A stretch of 64,000 nt of DNA from Limnobacter humi. Lineage in GTDB: Bacteria > Pseudomonadota > Gammaproteobacteria > Burkholderiales > Burkholderiaceae_B. Shown piece after piece: positions 56,901 to 63,858 of this stretch. Position 1 is the stretch's first letter. Each line of letters starts with the position of its first letter. The stretch lies in NCBI RefSeq assembly GCF_024518835.1, contig NZ_JANIGO010000001.1, positions 988,989 to 1,052,988 on the forward strand, written 5' to 3'. Made by a program: the position numbers and the translations under genes. The notes under the pieces were generated by a model. The model searched no databases, was not told where the DNA came from, and saw nothing but the letters and a program-made list of their open reading frames with translations.

Positions 56901-58864
56901 CACGCACACTGCGTGAGCGCTGCAATGCCCAGGGTGATGTGCTTGAGCACGATCATGCAGACTTTGAATACAATGCCCGCAGCGAACTGCTGAAAGCCAG
57001 CAATGCCCATCGCAGCCTGAGTTGGCAATACGATGCGTTGGGGCGTGTGGTGGCCTCAGCCCAAACCGGTACACAGGGGTGCTTTGAGATCAAAGCCCAA
57101 TACAATGCTGTGGGCTGGCCCAGTGCATTTCAGTGGGGTTTCAAGAATCAGCAGGCTCATACGCTGAGCCTTGCCTATGGCTTTGATGGACAGGTGCGTG
57201 AAATGTGCTGGAACGGCGAATTGCTCAGCCAGTTTCAGTACGACGAATATGGCCGGGAAACCTTGCGCAGTTTGTCCAATAGTTTGCAGAGCCAGCGGCA
57301 CTATGACCCACAGGGGCGGTTGCAGTCGATCGCTACGGGTTTTAATCATCAGCACCACACGGGCTCAAGCCATGAGCCTCATCCACAGCAGACGATTAAA
57401 CGCCAATACCAGTACAACAGCGTCAACCAGCTGATTGGGGTGGTTGAAGCACACGGAAAACAACGCTGGCAGACCCGTTACCACTACGATGTGTTGCACC
57501 GCCTAAGCCATGTGGACGGGCCCAACCCCGAAGCGTTTTTATTTGACCCCGCCAGCAATCTGCTCGAGCACCTGCACGGTGAGCAGGCCACAGCGGCCAT
57601 GCAGCAACAGCAATTGCCACCTGCCCACAGCCCCAATGCACACCGGCCCCAGCAAGTGCCGGGCAACCGTTTAAAAAACCAAAGTGGCCGGCAGTTTAAG
57701 TACGACAGCCAGGGCAACCGCACAGAGCACAGTGTTGGCCAAACCCACGAGCGCTACCACCACAACCTGTGCAACCAACTGGCCAAGTATGAGCAACACC
57801 AACAAGGCCAGTTGCAGTGCACCGCCCACTACACCTACGACCCACTGGGCCGGCGCGCCAGCAAAACCGTGCAATGGGCCGATGGTCGGCGCAGCACCGT
57901 GCAGTTTTACTGGCAAGGCCCCACGCTGCTGGCCGAGTACGAAACCCGGCATGGTCAGGGCACAGCCCAAGACCACAGCACCCACTACCTGTACAAGCCC
58001 GGCAGCTTTGAACCGGTGGCCCAAGTGGTCGATGGGCAAGTGCAGCACATCCACACCGACCACCTGGGCACCCCCCGAGAGTTGAGCAATGGCCAGGGCC
58101 AGTGGGTTTGGAAAGCCCGATACCGAACCTACGGTGCGCTGGCGCTGCAAGAGGAGGCTGTTGAAGAGCAGAACCCAGCGGCGTGCAAGCTGCGGTTTCA
58201 GGGGCAATACTGGGACGAAGAAAGCGGCTTACACTACAACCTGAACCGGTACTACGACCCGCAGACTGGGCAGTTCATTAGCCAAGACCCGATTGGTTTG
58301 GCCGGCGGATTGAACCTGTACCAGTACGCACCCAACCCGGTGACGTGGGTGGATCCGTGGGGGTTGAGTAGTAAGGAAGATTATGGGTTGACTGTTGCGG
58401 GCAATCGCTATCAGTCGATTGTAGATCGTGTACCTGGAAGGTTAGTTTCAAAAGCAGACGCCTTAACCCCGGGTGCCTTGGGTGATGATCTTTCAGGCTT
58501 ACCAGGAACTTTCTCCGGAGGTCGTTATGCGACAATCGAATTGGATAAACCTATGACAGTTTATCGAGCCTGGACACCTGGGCAGTCCAAAGAACTTGGT
58601 GCATTCTGGTCACTGGAGAAGCCCGCAGGTTCCCTGCAAACACGGATTGATTCTGCTCTGTTGCCCGACTGGGGAAATATCCGTGGCACTCCTTTTAGCG
58701 CTCAAGCGAGTCGGTACACCAGCATTAATTTGCCCGCCGGTACAACTATTCATATTGGTGAAGTTGGTGCTCAAGGCGGTGCTTGGGTTGGGGGTAAAAG
58801 TCAATTATTGATTGAAGGCGGCGCCCAGTCTGCCTGGAAGACTGGTGGGGGACTATTGAAATGA
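53909..58864 (+). CDS. Full-length Rhs polymorphic toxin with C-terminal tip 1, 1651 aa
   Basis: Residues 1-400 are unrecognised, with Gly/Ala-rich hydrophobic stretches near 190-215 and 300-330; no PAAR or VgrG domain is seen. A DUF6531 type segment (GEPISLINGEELLQL, WTRTYRST) lies at about 404-480, followed by many YD/RHS repeats to about 1470. The RHS core then appears (HTDHLGTPRELSN, SGLHYNLNRYYDPQTGQF, DPIGLAGG) and ends DPWGL at 1482-1486, the aspartate autocleavage type boundary. The tip (1487-1651) has YR at 1552-1553, an FWSLEKP element and a late GE-x3-Q pattern, possibly ADP-ribosyltransferase-like. The stop overlaps the immunity gene as ATGA. The delivery route is not shown here; a type VI route is a guess. 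Confidence 0.9.
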   Translation: MFTTLYPVFGQAVKPALGYEFRGNLWLFMDPQTQLTPWLVLHRQSTTDSELDQLLHVGLIKPGSGSSVDCEVLRHFGLLAKGHEHGRWWMDHAEETRTALFTGQLVVLKLPLEPATFLRLRNPDSPYWASLSKLQSMAQPPADRERNGAVCEMANLLLARWKTADLANLEFQSRSRVRQLLQEAGALAQGTGSAVWGFAEGAAQTVVVPFKWAFDAALFQLEVVDQVSQFKFAEVRQRFIDMGMGVYNTQEQLSAMVKEGAHLLGLCMEDRSLRDAVFCFLDGYKESTGHLAYVRGSTEVVVNIGIEVFIALATLGGSLSVTAVRIAERVGPFSRVLLEHLARFARYKSETKLAGDTAGTTARTAGKVERVAARETPDAAEVTTKVTTKAEGANTPKVKDTKTTGEPISLINGEELLQLTDAQLPGLIPLAWTRTYRSTLAEAGEGSELGVGWFHPLSHYLRIDSRDIIWHDDEGRRIPFEKIGIGETCVNTVERIVLRRPSEGCYTLSPADGLGHVLHFQINPADPGHAQLTSIADAFGQAIEVLRSAEGHLQGLRQGAWQWCFHTNDQGLITRIDQLPRKAVNPTGLAERTLVHYTHSEEGDLSCARDPNGYEEHYRYHGHRLVQRTLKSGYSIHFEWIQLPGESHHRCTSQWGDPVDGQPTYTYCYEWNAEDGCNVSIDSRAGRTACRFNHRGQLVYERDPEGGVQRWRYGAQGELLEHVDADGALNTWAYTEQGWPAEHRNPLGHVRRWQCNASGQVVAKVDPEGHTTRYQYNPQGLLVRSLLPDGVEHAWQYNEQAQLVQYTNPLGQRTRWVYDRDGLPAAEVHPDGTRHLYVYNTWGQVVAITRGAGNTTRYSYDLAGQCTRMEGPGGQVQHYTYSPLGQLQSKVDPQGNTTWYAYDHRLGQPSKRINALGQVQHYHYDSERNLVALTDENGQTHRFEYDLCERLIGQTGPDGRQQHHDYSKAGHLLHSRESLDFGHVLHIHHQRDALGRLTRTLRERCNAQGDVLEHDHADFEYNARSELLKASNAHRSLSWQYDALGRVVASAQTGTQGCFEIKAQYNAVGWPSAFQWGFKNQQAHTLSLAYGFDGQVREMCWNGELLSQFQYDEYGRETLRSLSNSLQSQRHYDPQGRLQSIATGFNHQHHTGSSHEPHPQQTIKRQYQYNSVNQLIGVVEAHGKQRWQTRYHYDVLHRLSHVDGPNPEAFLFDPASNLLEHLHGEQATAAMQQQQLPPAHSPNAHRPQQVPGNRLKNQSGRQFKYDSQGNRTEHSVGQTHERYHHNLCNQLAKYEQHQQGQLQCTAHYTYDPLGRRASKTVQWADGRRSTVQFYWQGPTLLAEYETRHGQGTAQDHSTHYLYKPGSFEPVAQVVDGQVQHIHTDHLGTPRELSNGQGQWVWKARYRTYGALALQEEAVEEQNPAACKLRFQGQYWDEESGLHYNLNRYYDPQTGQFISQDPIGLAGGLNLYQYAPNPVTWVDPWGLSSKEDYGLTVAGNRYQSIVDRVPGRLVSKADALTPGALGDDLSGLPGTFSGGRYATIELDKPMTVYRAWTPGQSKELGAFWSLEKPAGSLQTRIDSALLPDWGNIRGTPFSAQASRYTSINLPAGTTIHIGEVGAQGGAWVGGKSQLLIEGGAQSAWKTGGGLLK
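57821..58366 (+). repeat. Rhs core repeat copy 1 (inside the full-length gene)
   Basis: This 546-base segment, from the THYTYDPLGRR-type start (ACCGCCCAC...) to DPWGL, recurs three more times downstream as copies 2-4. It is GC-rich while the tips after it are AT-richer. Differences between copies are scattered single bases. Confidence 0.95.
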
Positions 58865-59118
58865 GCGAAGGTTCGAGAGCTGTTCTATGTGACTGCGAAA
58901 AGCTGCGGGAATGCAAATCATTTGATGGTTGGAAAGATTTTGATTCGTTTGTTGAGTTGTTGAACAAAGCAGGTGTTGTGTCAACTACACCTGTTATCAC
59001 ACCTTATTTCAATGTTGGTTTATCAGAGAATTGGTATCGGTGTGAAAAATGTCAACGAGTTTGGCGTTTGGTTGAGCCAGATCCACCATTTTCTGGCTTG
59101 TGGGAGCGTGTCGCTTAG
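58861..59118 (+). CDS. Candidate immunity protein for Rhs tip 1, 85 aa
   Basis: The ATG overlaps the rhs stop (ATGA), the normal arrangement of a toxin and its immunity gene. The protein has a Cys pair early (CDCEKLREC) and a WYRCEKCQRVWRL stretch with a CxxC pair, then LVEPDPPFSGLWERV, a recurrent ending of small proteins beside polymorphic toxins. It may bind zinc. No other function can be read. Confidence 0.6.
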   Translation: MSEGSRAVLCDCEKLRECKSFDGWKDFDSFVELLNKAGVVSTTPVITPYFNVGLSENWYRCEKCQRVWRLVEPDPPFSGLWERVA

Positions 59119-59189
59119 CTATAGGTAGTTATCGATCAAATAAATTTGTTGGGATGAAACCATTAAATAATGAGTTATAACCAAGTCTG

Positions 59190-59441
59190 GTGTTTGAGAG
59201 TCTGAAGAGGACGCGGTGTATCAACCTTGCCATTCTCGATGAATGGCAGTTGAGTATAGATCCTACAACTGAATTCAAACCTGCTAAGGGGGCGTGGATT
59301 CCTGAAGGGGTTGCAGCGGAGCAAATCGGGCCGGTGACAGGAGAAATTAGACCGGGGGGAGGCTATCAAGGTTTGATTGATGTTCATAATTTGCAGAAGT
59401 CATCAATTGTTCGGACTAAATTCTTACCGAAGGGGCGGTAG
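59190..59441 (+). pseudogene. Truncated toxin tip without Rhs core
   Basis: An 83-residue frame with no ribosome site begins at a GTG. It keeps only the second half of a tip: AILDEWQLSIDP, AWIPEGVAAEQIGPVTG and PGGGYQGLIDVH match in order the D-A-L-P-x-W, IP-x-G and GGG-x-Q landmarks of the other tips. The Rhs core and the front of the domain are lost, so this is probably a remnant. It ends directly at the next small gene. Confidence 0.55.
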
Positions 59442-59683
59442 TGATAGACATTCAACAGCTTGCCCAAATGATTCAAGATTTGACCGCGATGTCCTACGCA
59501 CGTACTGATCAACAAGGGCTAAAGATCTATCAGAGTATTTTGGAACGACTAAAACTCTGCCAATCGGATGAAAATGCTCGTGAGTTACATCGGTTGCTCT
59601 GCAATGCTTTGCTGGGAATGGAGGCTCACGGGTTTTTTCAAAAAGACGAATGGCAGATTATTGAGCGAATAAGAGCGCTTTAA
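59441..59683 (+). CDS. Candidate immunity protein next to the remnant tip, 80 aa
   Basis: The GTG shares its first base with the TAG of the remnant tip. AGGGG lies 5 bases before it, a good ribosome site in contrast to the remnant. The protein is short, helical (MIQDLTAMSYART, LKIYQSILERLKLCQ) and unrecognised. Its stop is joined directly to the next Rhs core copy, so the core copy was pasted in right after this gene. Confidence 0.55.
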   Translation: MIDIQQLAQMIQDLTAMSYARTDQQGLKIYQSILERLKLCQSDENARELHRLLCNALLGMEAHGFFQKDEWQIIERIRAL

Positions 59684-60228
59684 CCGCCCACTACACCTAC
59701 GACCCACTGGGCCGCCGTGCCAGCAAAACCGTGCAATGGGCCGATGGGCGGCGAAGCACCGTGCAGTTTTACTGGCAAGGCCCCACGCTGCTGGCCGAGT
59801 ACGAAACCCGGCATGGTCAGGGCACAGCCCAAGACCACAGCACCCACTACCTGTACAAGCCCGGCAGCTTTGAACCGGTGGTCCAAGTGGTGGATGGGCA
59901 AGTGCAGCACATCCACACCGACCACCTGGGCACCCCCCGAGAGTTGAGCAATGGCCAAGGCCAGTGGGTGTGGAAAGCCCGATACCGAACCTACGGTGCG
60001 CTGGCGCTGCAAGAGGAGGCTGTTGAAGAGCAGAACCCAGGGGCGTGCAAGCTGCGGTTTCAGGGGCAATACTGGGACGAAGAAAGCGGCTTACACTACA
60101 ACCTGAACCGGTACTACGACCCGCAGACTGGGCAGTTCATTAGCCAAGACCCGATTGGTTTGGCCGGCGGATTGAACCTGTACCAATACGCACCCAACCC
60201 GGTGACGTGGGTGGATCTGTGGGGGTTG
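59683..60228 (+). repeat. Rhs core repeat copy 2
   Basis: A 546-base near copy of 57821-58366, starting at the last base of the preceding immunity stop and ending in DLWGL instead of DPWGL. It carries the bases that differ from copies 3 and 4 (for example AQD and a GAC type end), so it is not the source of those. Confidence 0.9.
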
Positions 60229-60660
60229 ACGAGTAAAGAGGAACATGGGGTTAGTCGAAAATATGGCCCACACGAAAAGGGTCCTCTAGGTGACCCTAAT
60301 GATCCTAGTTCGAAAGCATCGACTTTTCGCAGCGGGACGTATACTGAAAAAGTATCAGATGGGCAGGTCACCGTATACAGGGATCACGGTGGTATGGCTC
60401 AAGCCAATGGTCGATACTGGACACCAGAACCATCGATGGGACCTCTGCAGTCTCAAATGGATAGCGCGGTACTACCTGAGTGGGGAAATACCTTTCAACA
60501 TAAATCGCAAATGACCATTCCGCAAGGTACCGTTTACTATGAGGGCCCAGCGGCTCAGCAAGTCGGATCTGAAGGAATGAGGTCGAAATTAATGGGTGGG
60601 GGAACACAGATTTACATACCTAAAGTAGATGCGGGGCTAATCAAACCATATGGACCTTAA
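59731..60660 (+). CDS. Displaced Rhs cassette with toxin tip 2, 309 aa
   Basis: The frame runs from copy 2 of the core into a new 144-residue tip. The core part lacks the N-terminal two thirds of Rhs and there is no ribosome site before the GTG at 59731. The gene is therefore probably silent until recombined with the full-length copy. The tip has VYRDHGGMAQANGRYWTPEP, LQSQMDSAVLPEWGN, IPQGTVYYEGPAAQQ and GGGTQIYIP, matching tip 1 in order. The boundary is DLWGL: Pro is replaced by Leu at the first aspartate motif. It overlaps the next small gene by 11 bases. Confidence 0.75.
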   Translation: MQWADGRRSTVQFYWQGPTLLAEYETRHGQGTAQDHSTHYLYKPGSFEPVVQVVDGQVQHIHTDHLGTPRELSNGQGQWVWKARYRTYGALALQEEAVEEQNPGACKLRFQGQYWDEESGLHYNLNRYYDPQTGQFISQDPIGLAGGLNLYQYAPNPVTWVDLWGLTSKEEHGVSRKYGPHEKGPLGDPNDPSSKASTFRSGTYTEKVSDGQVTVYRDHGGMAQANGRYWTPEPSMGPLQSQMDSAVLPEWGNTFQHKSQMTIPQGTVYYEGPAAQQVGSEGMRSKLMGGGTQIYIPKVDAGLIKPYGP

Positions 60661-60955
60661 TAGCTTTCAAAGTTTGACTCATTGGCTACAGACCGCCAGG
60701 ACAGTTGCGTTCCGTTTAGACAGTGCGTGTTTGGGTCGACCAGGGGACAATCAATTCGATTTTTTGACCTCTTCATTCAAAGATGGCGTTACCGAATTGC
60801 ATTTCTCGCCGAATTTGAAGATAGAAATATCGGATCCAAAGGAATTCAATATTTTTCCAGACCGTGTCAATTTTCTGTCCGCTGATGTTATTAACATTGT
60901 TTGGTTTGGTAACAAAAGTACCCTTGTCAAAGCGAATATGACGTTGGAATCTTGA
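60650..60955 (+). CDS. Candidate immunity protein for tip 2, 101 aa
   Basis: The ATG overlaps the tip-2 stop region (11-base overlap). The protein is small, neutral to acidic and unrecognised, with alternating strand-like segments (TVAFRLDSAC, TELHFSPNLKIEI, INIVWFGN). The position is the only evidence for immunity. Confidence 0.5.
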   Translation: MDLNSFQSLTHWLQTARTVAFRLDSACLGRPGDNQFDFLTSSFKDGVTELHFSPNLKIEISDPKEFNIFPDRVNFLSADVINIVWFGNKSTLVKANMTLES

Positions 60956-61140
60956 GTGTAAAGTAACGAATTGCTAGCTAAAAACACCGATAAACTTTTA
61001 GAAGATGAAGTACGCAGGTTTATGTCAGAGAGTAGGTTTTAGTCATCAAATAATGGCTGTTAATTCTGGAATTTGAATCTTATTTCCGTCATAACGAATC
61101 AGAATTAAAAGGCTCGCATCGTGCCGGCTACATGCAGAGG
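60956..61140. other. Gap between cassettes, no gene seen
   Basis: This 185-base AT-rich stretch has no usable frame. A short leftover (MKYAG through VGF, near 61003-61041) may be a decayed end of an older tip or immunity gene, but it is too short to call. It ends in a GC-rich linker at the point where core copy 3 begins. Confidence 0.4.
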
Positions 61141-62029
61141 CGTGCAATGGGCCGATGGGCGGCGAAGCACCGTGCAGTTTTACTGGCAAGGCCCCACGCT
61201 GCTGGCCGAGTACGAAACCCGGCATGGTCAGGGCACAGTCCAAGACCACAGCACCCACTACCTGTACAAGCCCGGCAGCTTTGAACCGGTGGCCCAAGTG
61301 GCGGATGGGCAAGTGCAGCACATCCACACCGACCACCTGGGCACCCCCCGAGAGCTGAGCAATGGCCAGGGCCAGTGGGTTTGGAAAGCCCGATACCGAA
61401 CCTACGGTGCGCTGGCGCTGCAAGAGGAGGCTGTTGAAGAGCAGAACCCATCGGCGTGCAAGCTGCGGTTTCAGGGGCAATACTGGGACGAAGAAAGCGG
61501 CTTACACTACAACCTGAACCGGTACCACGACCCGCAGACTGGGCAGTTCATTAGCCAAGACCCGATTGGTTTGGCCGGTGGATTGAACCTGTATCAGTAC
61601 GCACCCAACCCGGTGACGTGGGTGGATCCGTGGGGGTTGAGTAGTAAAGATGGTTGTCAACTTCAGCTATATTGGCCACCAAATCGCGGTTTTATTGGAG
61701 CACCTTCAAAGGGGTCTCTTCTCGAGGGGTATGAGATCAGTCGCTACGGTGGTTTTGTTGATGAAAGTGGGGTGTTTCATGACTTTGGTACTTTTGTTGC
61801 ACCGAGGGACGTTCCGTATCCTATGAGAGCTTTACCTCCAGGAACTGATCAGAAACCATTTTCTGTCTATAGAGTTGTAAAGGAAATTCATAATGTTCCA
61901 AGTGGACCTGCGGCATCTTATTTTGGCGAAATTGGTGGTGGCATACAACACGAATTACCGATGCCAATAGAAAAACTCATAGAGAGTGGTCATGTCGAGC
62001 TTTTGCAAAGGTCTTTCTTCGGAAAATAG
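61121..62029 (+). CDS. Displaced Rhs cassette with TNT-type toxin tip 3, 302 aa
   Basis: Core copy 3 (shorter at its start) runs into DPWGL and then a TNT-like tip. LYWPPNRGFIGAP, EISRYGGF, FGTFVAPRDVPYPMRALPP and FGEIGGGIQHELP follow the NAD-glycohydrolase signature of the tuberculosis necrotizing toxin family. Such toxins deplete NAD in target cells. There is no ribosome site before the GTG, and the N-terminal Rhs is absent, so it is likely a silent store. The gene is followed by a small candidate immunity gene. It lies with core copy 4 as an identical 500-base pair. Confidence 0.85.
   Translation: MPATCRGVQWADGRRSTVQFYWQGPTLLAEYETRHGQGTVQDHSTHYLYKPGSFEPVAQVADGQVQHIHTDHLGTPRELSNGQGQWVWKARYRTYGALALQEEAVEEQNPSACKLRFQGQYWDEESGLHYNLNRYHDPQTGQFISQDPIGLAGGLNLYQYAPNPVTWVDPWGLSSKDGCQLQLYWPPNRGFIGAPSKGSLLEGYEISRYGGFVDESGVFHDFGTFVAPRDVPYPMRALPPGTDQKPFSVYRVVKEIHNVPSGPAASYFGEIGGGIQHELPMPIEKLIESGHVELLQRSFFGK
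61141..61639 (+). repeat. Rhs core repeat copy 3
   Basis: 499 bases, starting in the middle of the unit (at CGTGCAATGGGCC) and ending DPWGL. It appears identical to the equivalent part of copy 4 and shares with it VQD, ADG, PSACK and NRYHD variants not found in copies 1 and 2. Confidence 0.95.
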
Positions 62030-62045
62030 TCAGAGCGAGTATCAA

Positions 62046-62255
62046 ATGAAAGATAGATTTTTAGACAACTTCAATACGGACTCGCCTCCTGTTGGCGAGA
62101 ATATTTGGTATCTGTGTACGGTATGTGACACCGCTATTAGTTCTATGTCGGTTCGGTCCATAGCATGTAGCTGTTATAACCTAATTATTGATGTGGACGC
62201 GCATCGATTTTCCGTAAAAGATGAGAGTAATTTCAGGGTGTTCGTTAAAAGCTAA
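62046..62255 (+). CDS. Candidate immunity protein for the TNT tip, 69 aa
   Basis: The ATG at 62046 lies 16 bases after the toxin stop with a weak GAGCGAG before it; a longer start would overlap the toxin. The protein is Cys-rich (WYLCTVCDTAI, SIACSCYNLII) with a CxxC pair. It resembles the candidate immunity protein of tip 1 only in that small Cys pattern. Known TNT immunity factors are larger, so the assignment is tentative. Confidence 0.5.
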   Translation: MKDRFLDNFNTDSPPVGENIWYLCTVCDTAISSMSVRSIACSCYNLIIDVDAHRFSVKDESNFRVFVKS

Positions 62256-62326
62256 AAGGTATAACTAAGGAGGCTCTACAGGCTCTCTATTTTCTTGGGC
62301 GAGTTGCGATCTTCCTTTAAATTTTT

Positions 62327-63355
62327 TTGGGAATACCGCGAGAGTCTCTAAATTGCACCGCCCACTACACCTACGACCCACTGGGCCGGCGCGCCAGCAA
62401 AACCGTGCAATGGGCCGATGGGCGGCGAAGCACCGTGCAGTTTTACTGGCAAGGCCCCACGCTGCTGGCCGAGTACGAAACCCGGCATGGTCAGGGCACA
62501 GTCCAAGACCACAGCACCCACTACCTGTACAAGCCCGGCAGCTTTGAACCGGTGGCCCAAGTGGCGGATGGGCAAGTGCAGCACATCCACACCGACCACC
62601 TGGGCACCCCCCGAGAGCTGAGCAATGGCCAGGGCCAGTGGGTTTGGAAAGCCCGATACCGAACCTACGGTGCGCTGGCGCTGCAAGAGGAGGCTGTTGA
62701 AGAGCAGAACCCATCGGCGTGCAAGCTGCGGTTTCAGGGGCAATACTGGGACGAAGAAAGCGGCTTACACTACAACCTGAACCGGTACCACGACCCGCAG
62801 ACTGGGCAGTTCATTAGCCAAGACCCGATTGGTTTGGCCGGTGGATTGAACCTGTATCAGTACGCACCCAACCCGGTGACGTGGGTGGATCCGTGGGGGT
62901 TGACGTGTAAAGAGTACGAATACAACATGGTAGAGAGTCCTGGTCCACTCGCCGAAATGCCTGGTCAGCCGGCAACTAATTTCTCCTCTGGAAAATATAA
63001 CCAAAAGGCATTGGTGGAAGATAAAATTTATTACCGTGGCGGAAAAAGTGGTGGAGGTAAAAACGCATTTGGTCAATGGTTTAACACATCCCCTCCTGAG
63101 TCTGTTGCAAAAGTCCGAATTGATAATGCCGTCAAACCTCAATGGATCGATCCGAATAGCTTGGTTCTACAAGGGCAATCGCCAATCGATACGGTATATG
63201 CGATCAAGATTCCCAAGGGAACGACTGTATTTGAAGGCCCGGTCGGTTATCAAGGTGGTTTGTATGTTGGTGGTCAAGAAATGATGCAAACGTTTATCCC
63301 AAAGCCATGGTCTATTCCAGGTGTAGAAGTGATCTCAGAAATACCGTTGAAATGA
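62327..63355 (+). CDS. Displaced Rhs cassette with toxin tip 4, 342 aa
   Basis: A short leader (MGIPRESLN) joins core copy 4, which ends DPWGL, and then a 151-residue tip. The tip has KIYYRGGKSGGGKNAFGQWF, AKVRIDNAVKPQWIDP, IPKGTTVFEGPVGYQGG and VGGQEMMQTFIP, in the same order as tips 1 and 2. The start is TTG with no ribosome site; the N-terminal Rhs part is missing, so the cassette is probably silent. The stop overlaps the following immunity candidate as ATGA. Confidence 0.75.
   Translation: MGIPRESLNCTAHYTYDPLGRRASKTVQWADGRRSTVQFYWQGPTLLAEYETRHGQGTVQDHSTHYLYKPGSFEPVAQVADGQVQHIHTDHLGTPRELSNGQGQWVWKARYRTYGALALQEEAVEEQNPSACKLRFQGQYWDEESGLHYNLNRYHDPQTGQFISQDPIGLAGGLNLYQYAPNPVTWVDPWGLTCKEYEYNMVESPGPLAEMPGQPATNFSSGKYNQKALVEDKIYYRGGKSGGGKNAFGQWFNTSPPESVAKVRIDNAVKPQWIDPNSLVLQGQSPIDTVYAIKIPKGTTVFEGPVGYQGGLYVGGQEMMQTFIPKPWSIPGVEVISEIPLK
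62354..62902 (+). repeat. Rhs core repeat copy 4
   Basis: A 549-base copy of the core beginning a few bases before ACCGCCCAC (TGCACCG) and ending DPWGL. Read side by side it is identical to copy 3 over about 500 bases. Confidence 0.95.
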
Positions 63356-63660
63356 AACAATTCGACCGCATCAGAAGTTCATTTGAATATCTTTTGCCTT
63401 TACTGCATTCAGAAGGTGAGTGTTATCTCGCGCAAAAAATTCGAGAGGGCTGTGCGGTGATTGACGACATAGAGCAAGGCGTTGTCTCGGAAGAAAAAGG
63501 TCTTCGGTTATTGAAAGAAATTCACAAAACAATGTACTGGGCTCATGGAGGATTGGCAGACTTTCATGTTTGGCGCGAATCAGCGGAGGAAAGGGCGCAT
63601 GTGAATCAGGAGATTGCAAAGCGAGTGGATTTCATATGGGGTGAGCTACGGGAAAACTAA
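63352..63660 (+). CDS. Candidate immunity protein for tip 4, 102 aa
   Basis: The ATG overlaps the tip-4 stop (ATGA). The protein is strongly helical (FEYLLPLLHSEGECYLAQKI, EIHKTMYWAHGGLADFHVW, EEIAKRV-like end), acidic, and unrecognised. It is of the size and position of a Rhs immunity gene and is the last gene of the array. Confidence 0.55.
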   Translation: MKQFDRIRSSFEYLLPLLHSEGECYLAQKIREGCAVIDDIEQGVVSEEKGLRLLKEIHKTMYWAHGGLADFHVWRESAEERAHVNQEIAKRVDFIWGELREN

Positions 63661-63858
63661 ACAATCGGCGGGGTGAATCGCCCCGTGTTACAGAGCCATC
63701 GGTACTTAGTTTGTAACCCCGAGTCTTGTCAATGGCAGGTTATGAGAGATTTCTACTTCACAGTAAAAAACTTGCACAGCAGATTAAAGATTTAGGCTTT
63801 GTTAATCAGGGCGATGGTCGGTAATCCCCCCATTTTTAACTGGGTTCGAAAGTAGAGC
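63661..63858. other. Gap between the Rhs array and the insertion sequence, no gene seen
   Basis: A GC-rich dyad (GGCGGGGTGAATCGCCCC, near 63666-63683) follows the last immunity stop and may be a weak terminator. The rest is AT-rich with no supported frame. The insertion-sequence end should lie in the last 40 bases before the transposase stop, but I could not define its terminal inverted repeat. Confidence 0.4.
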
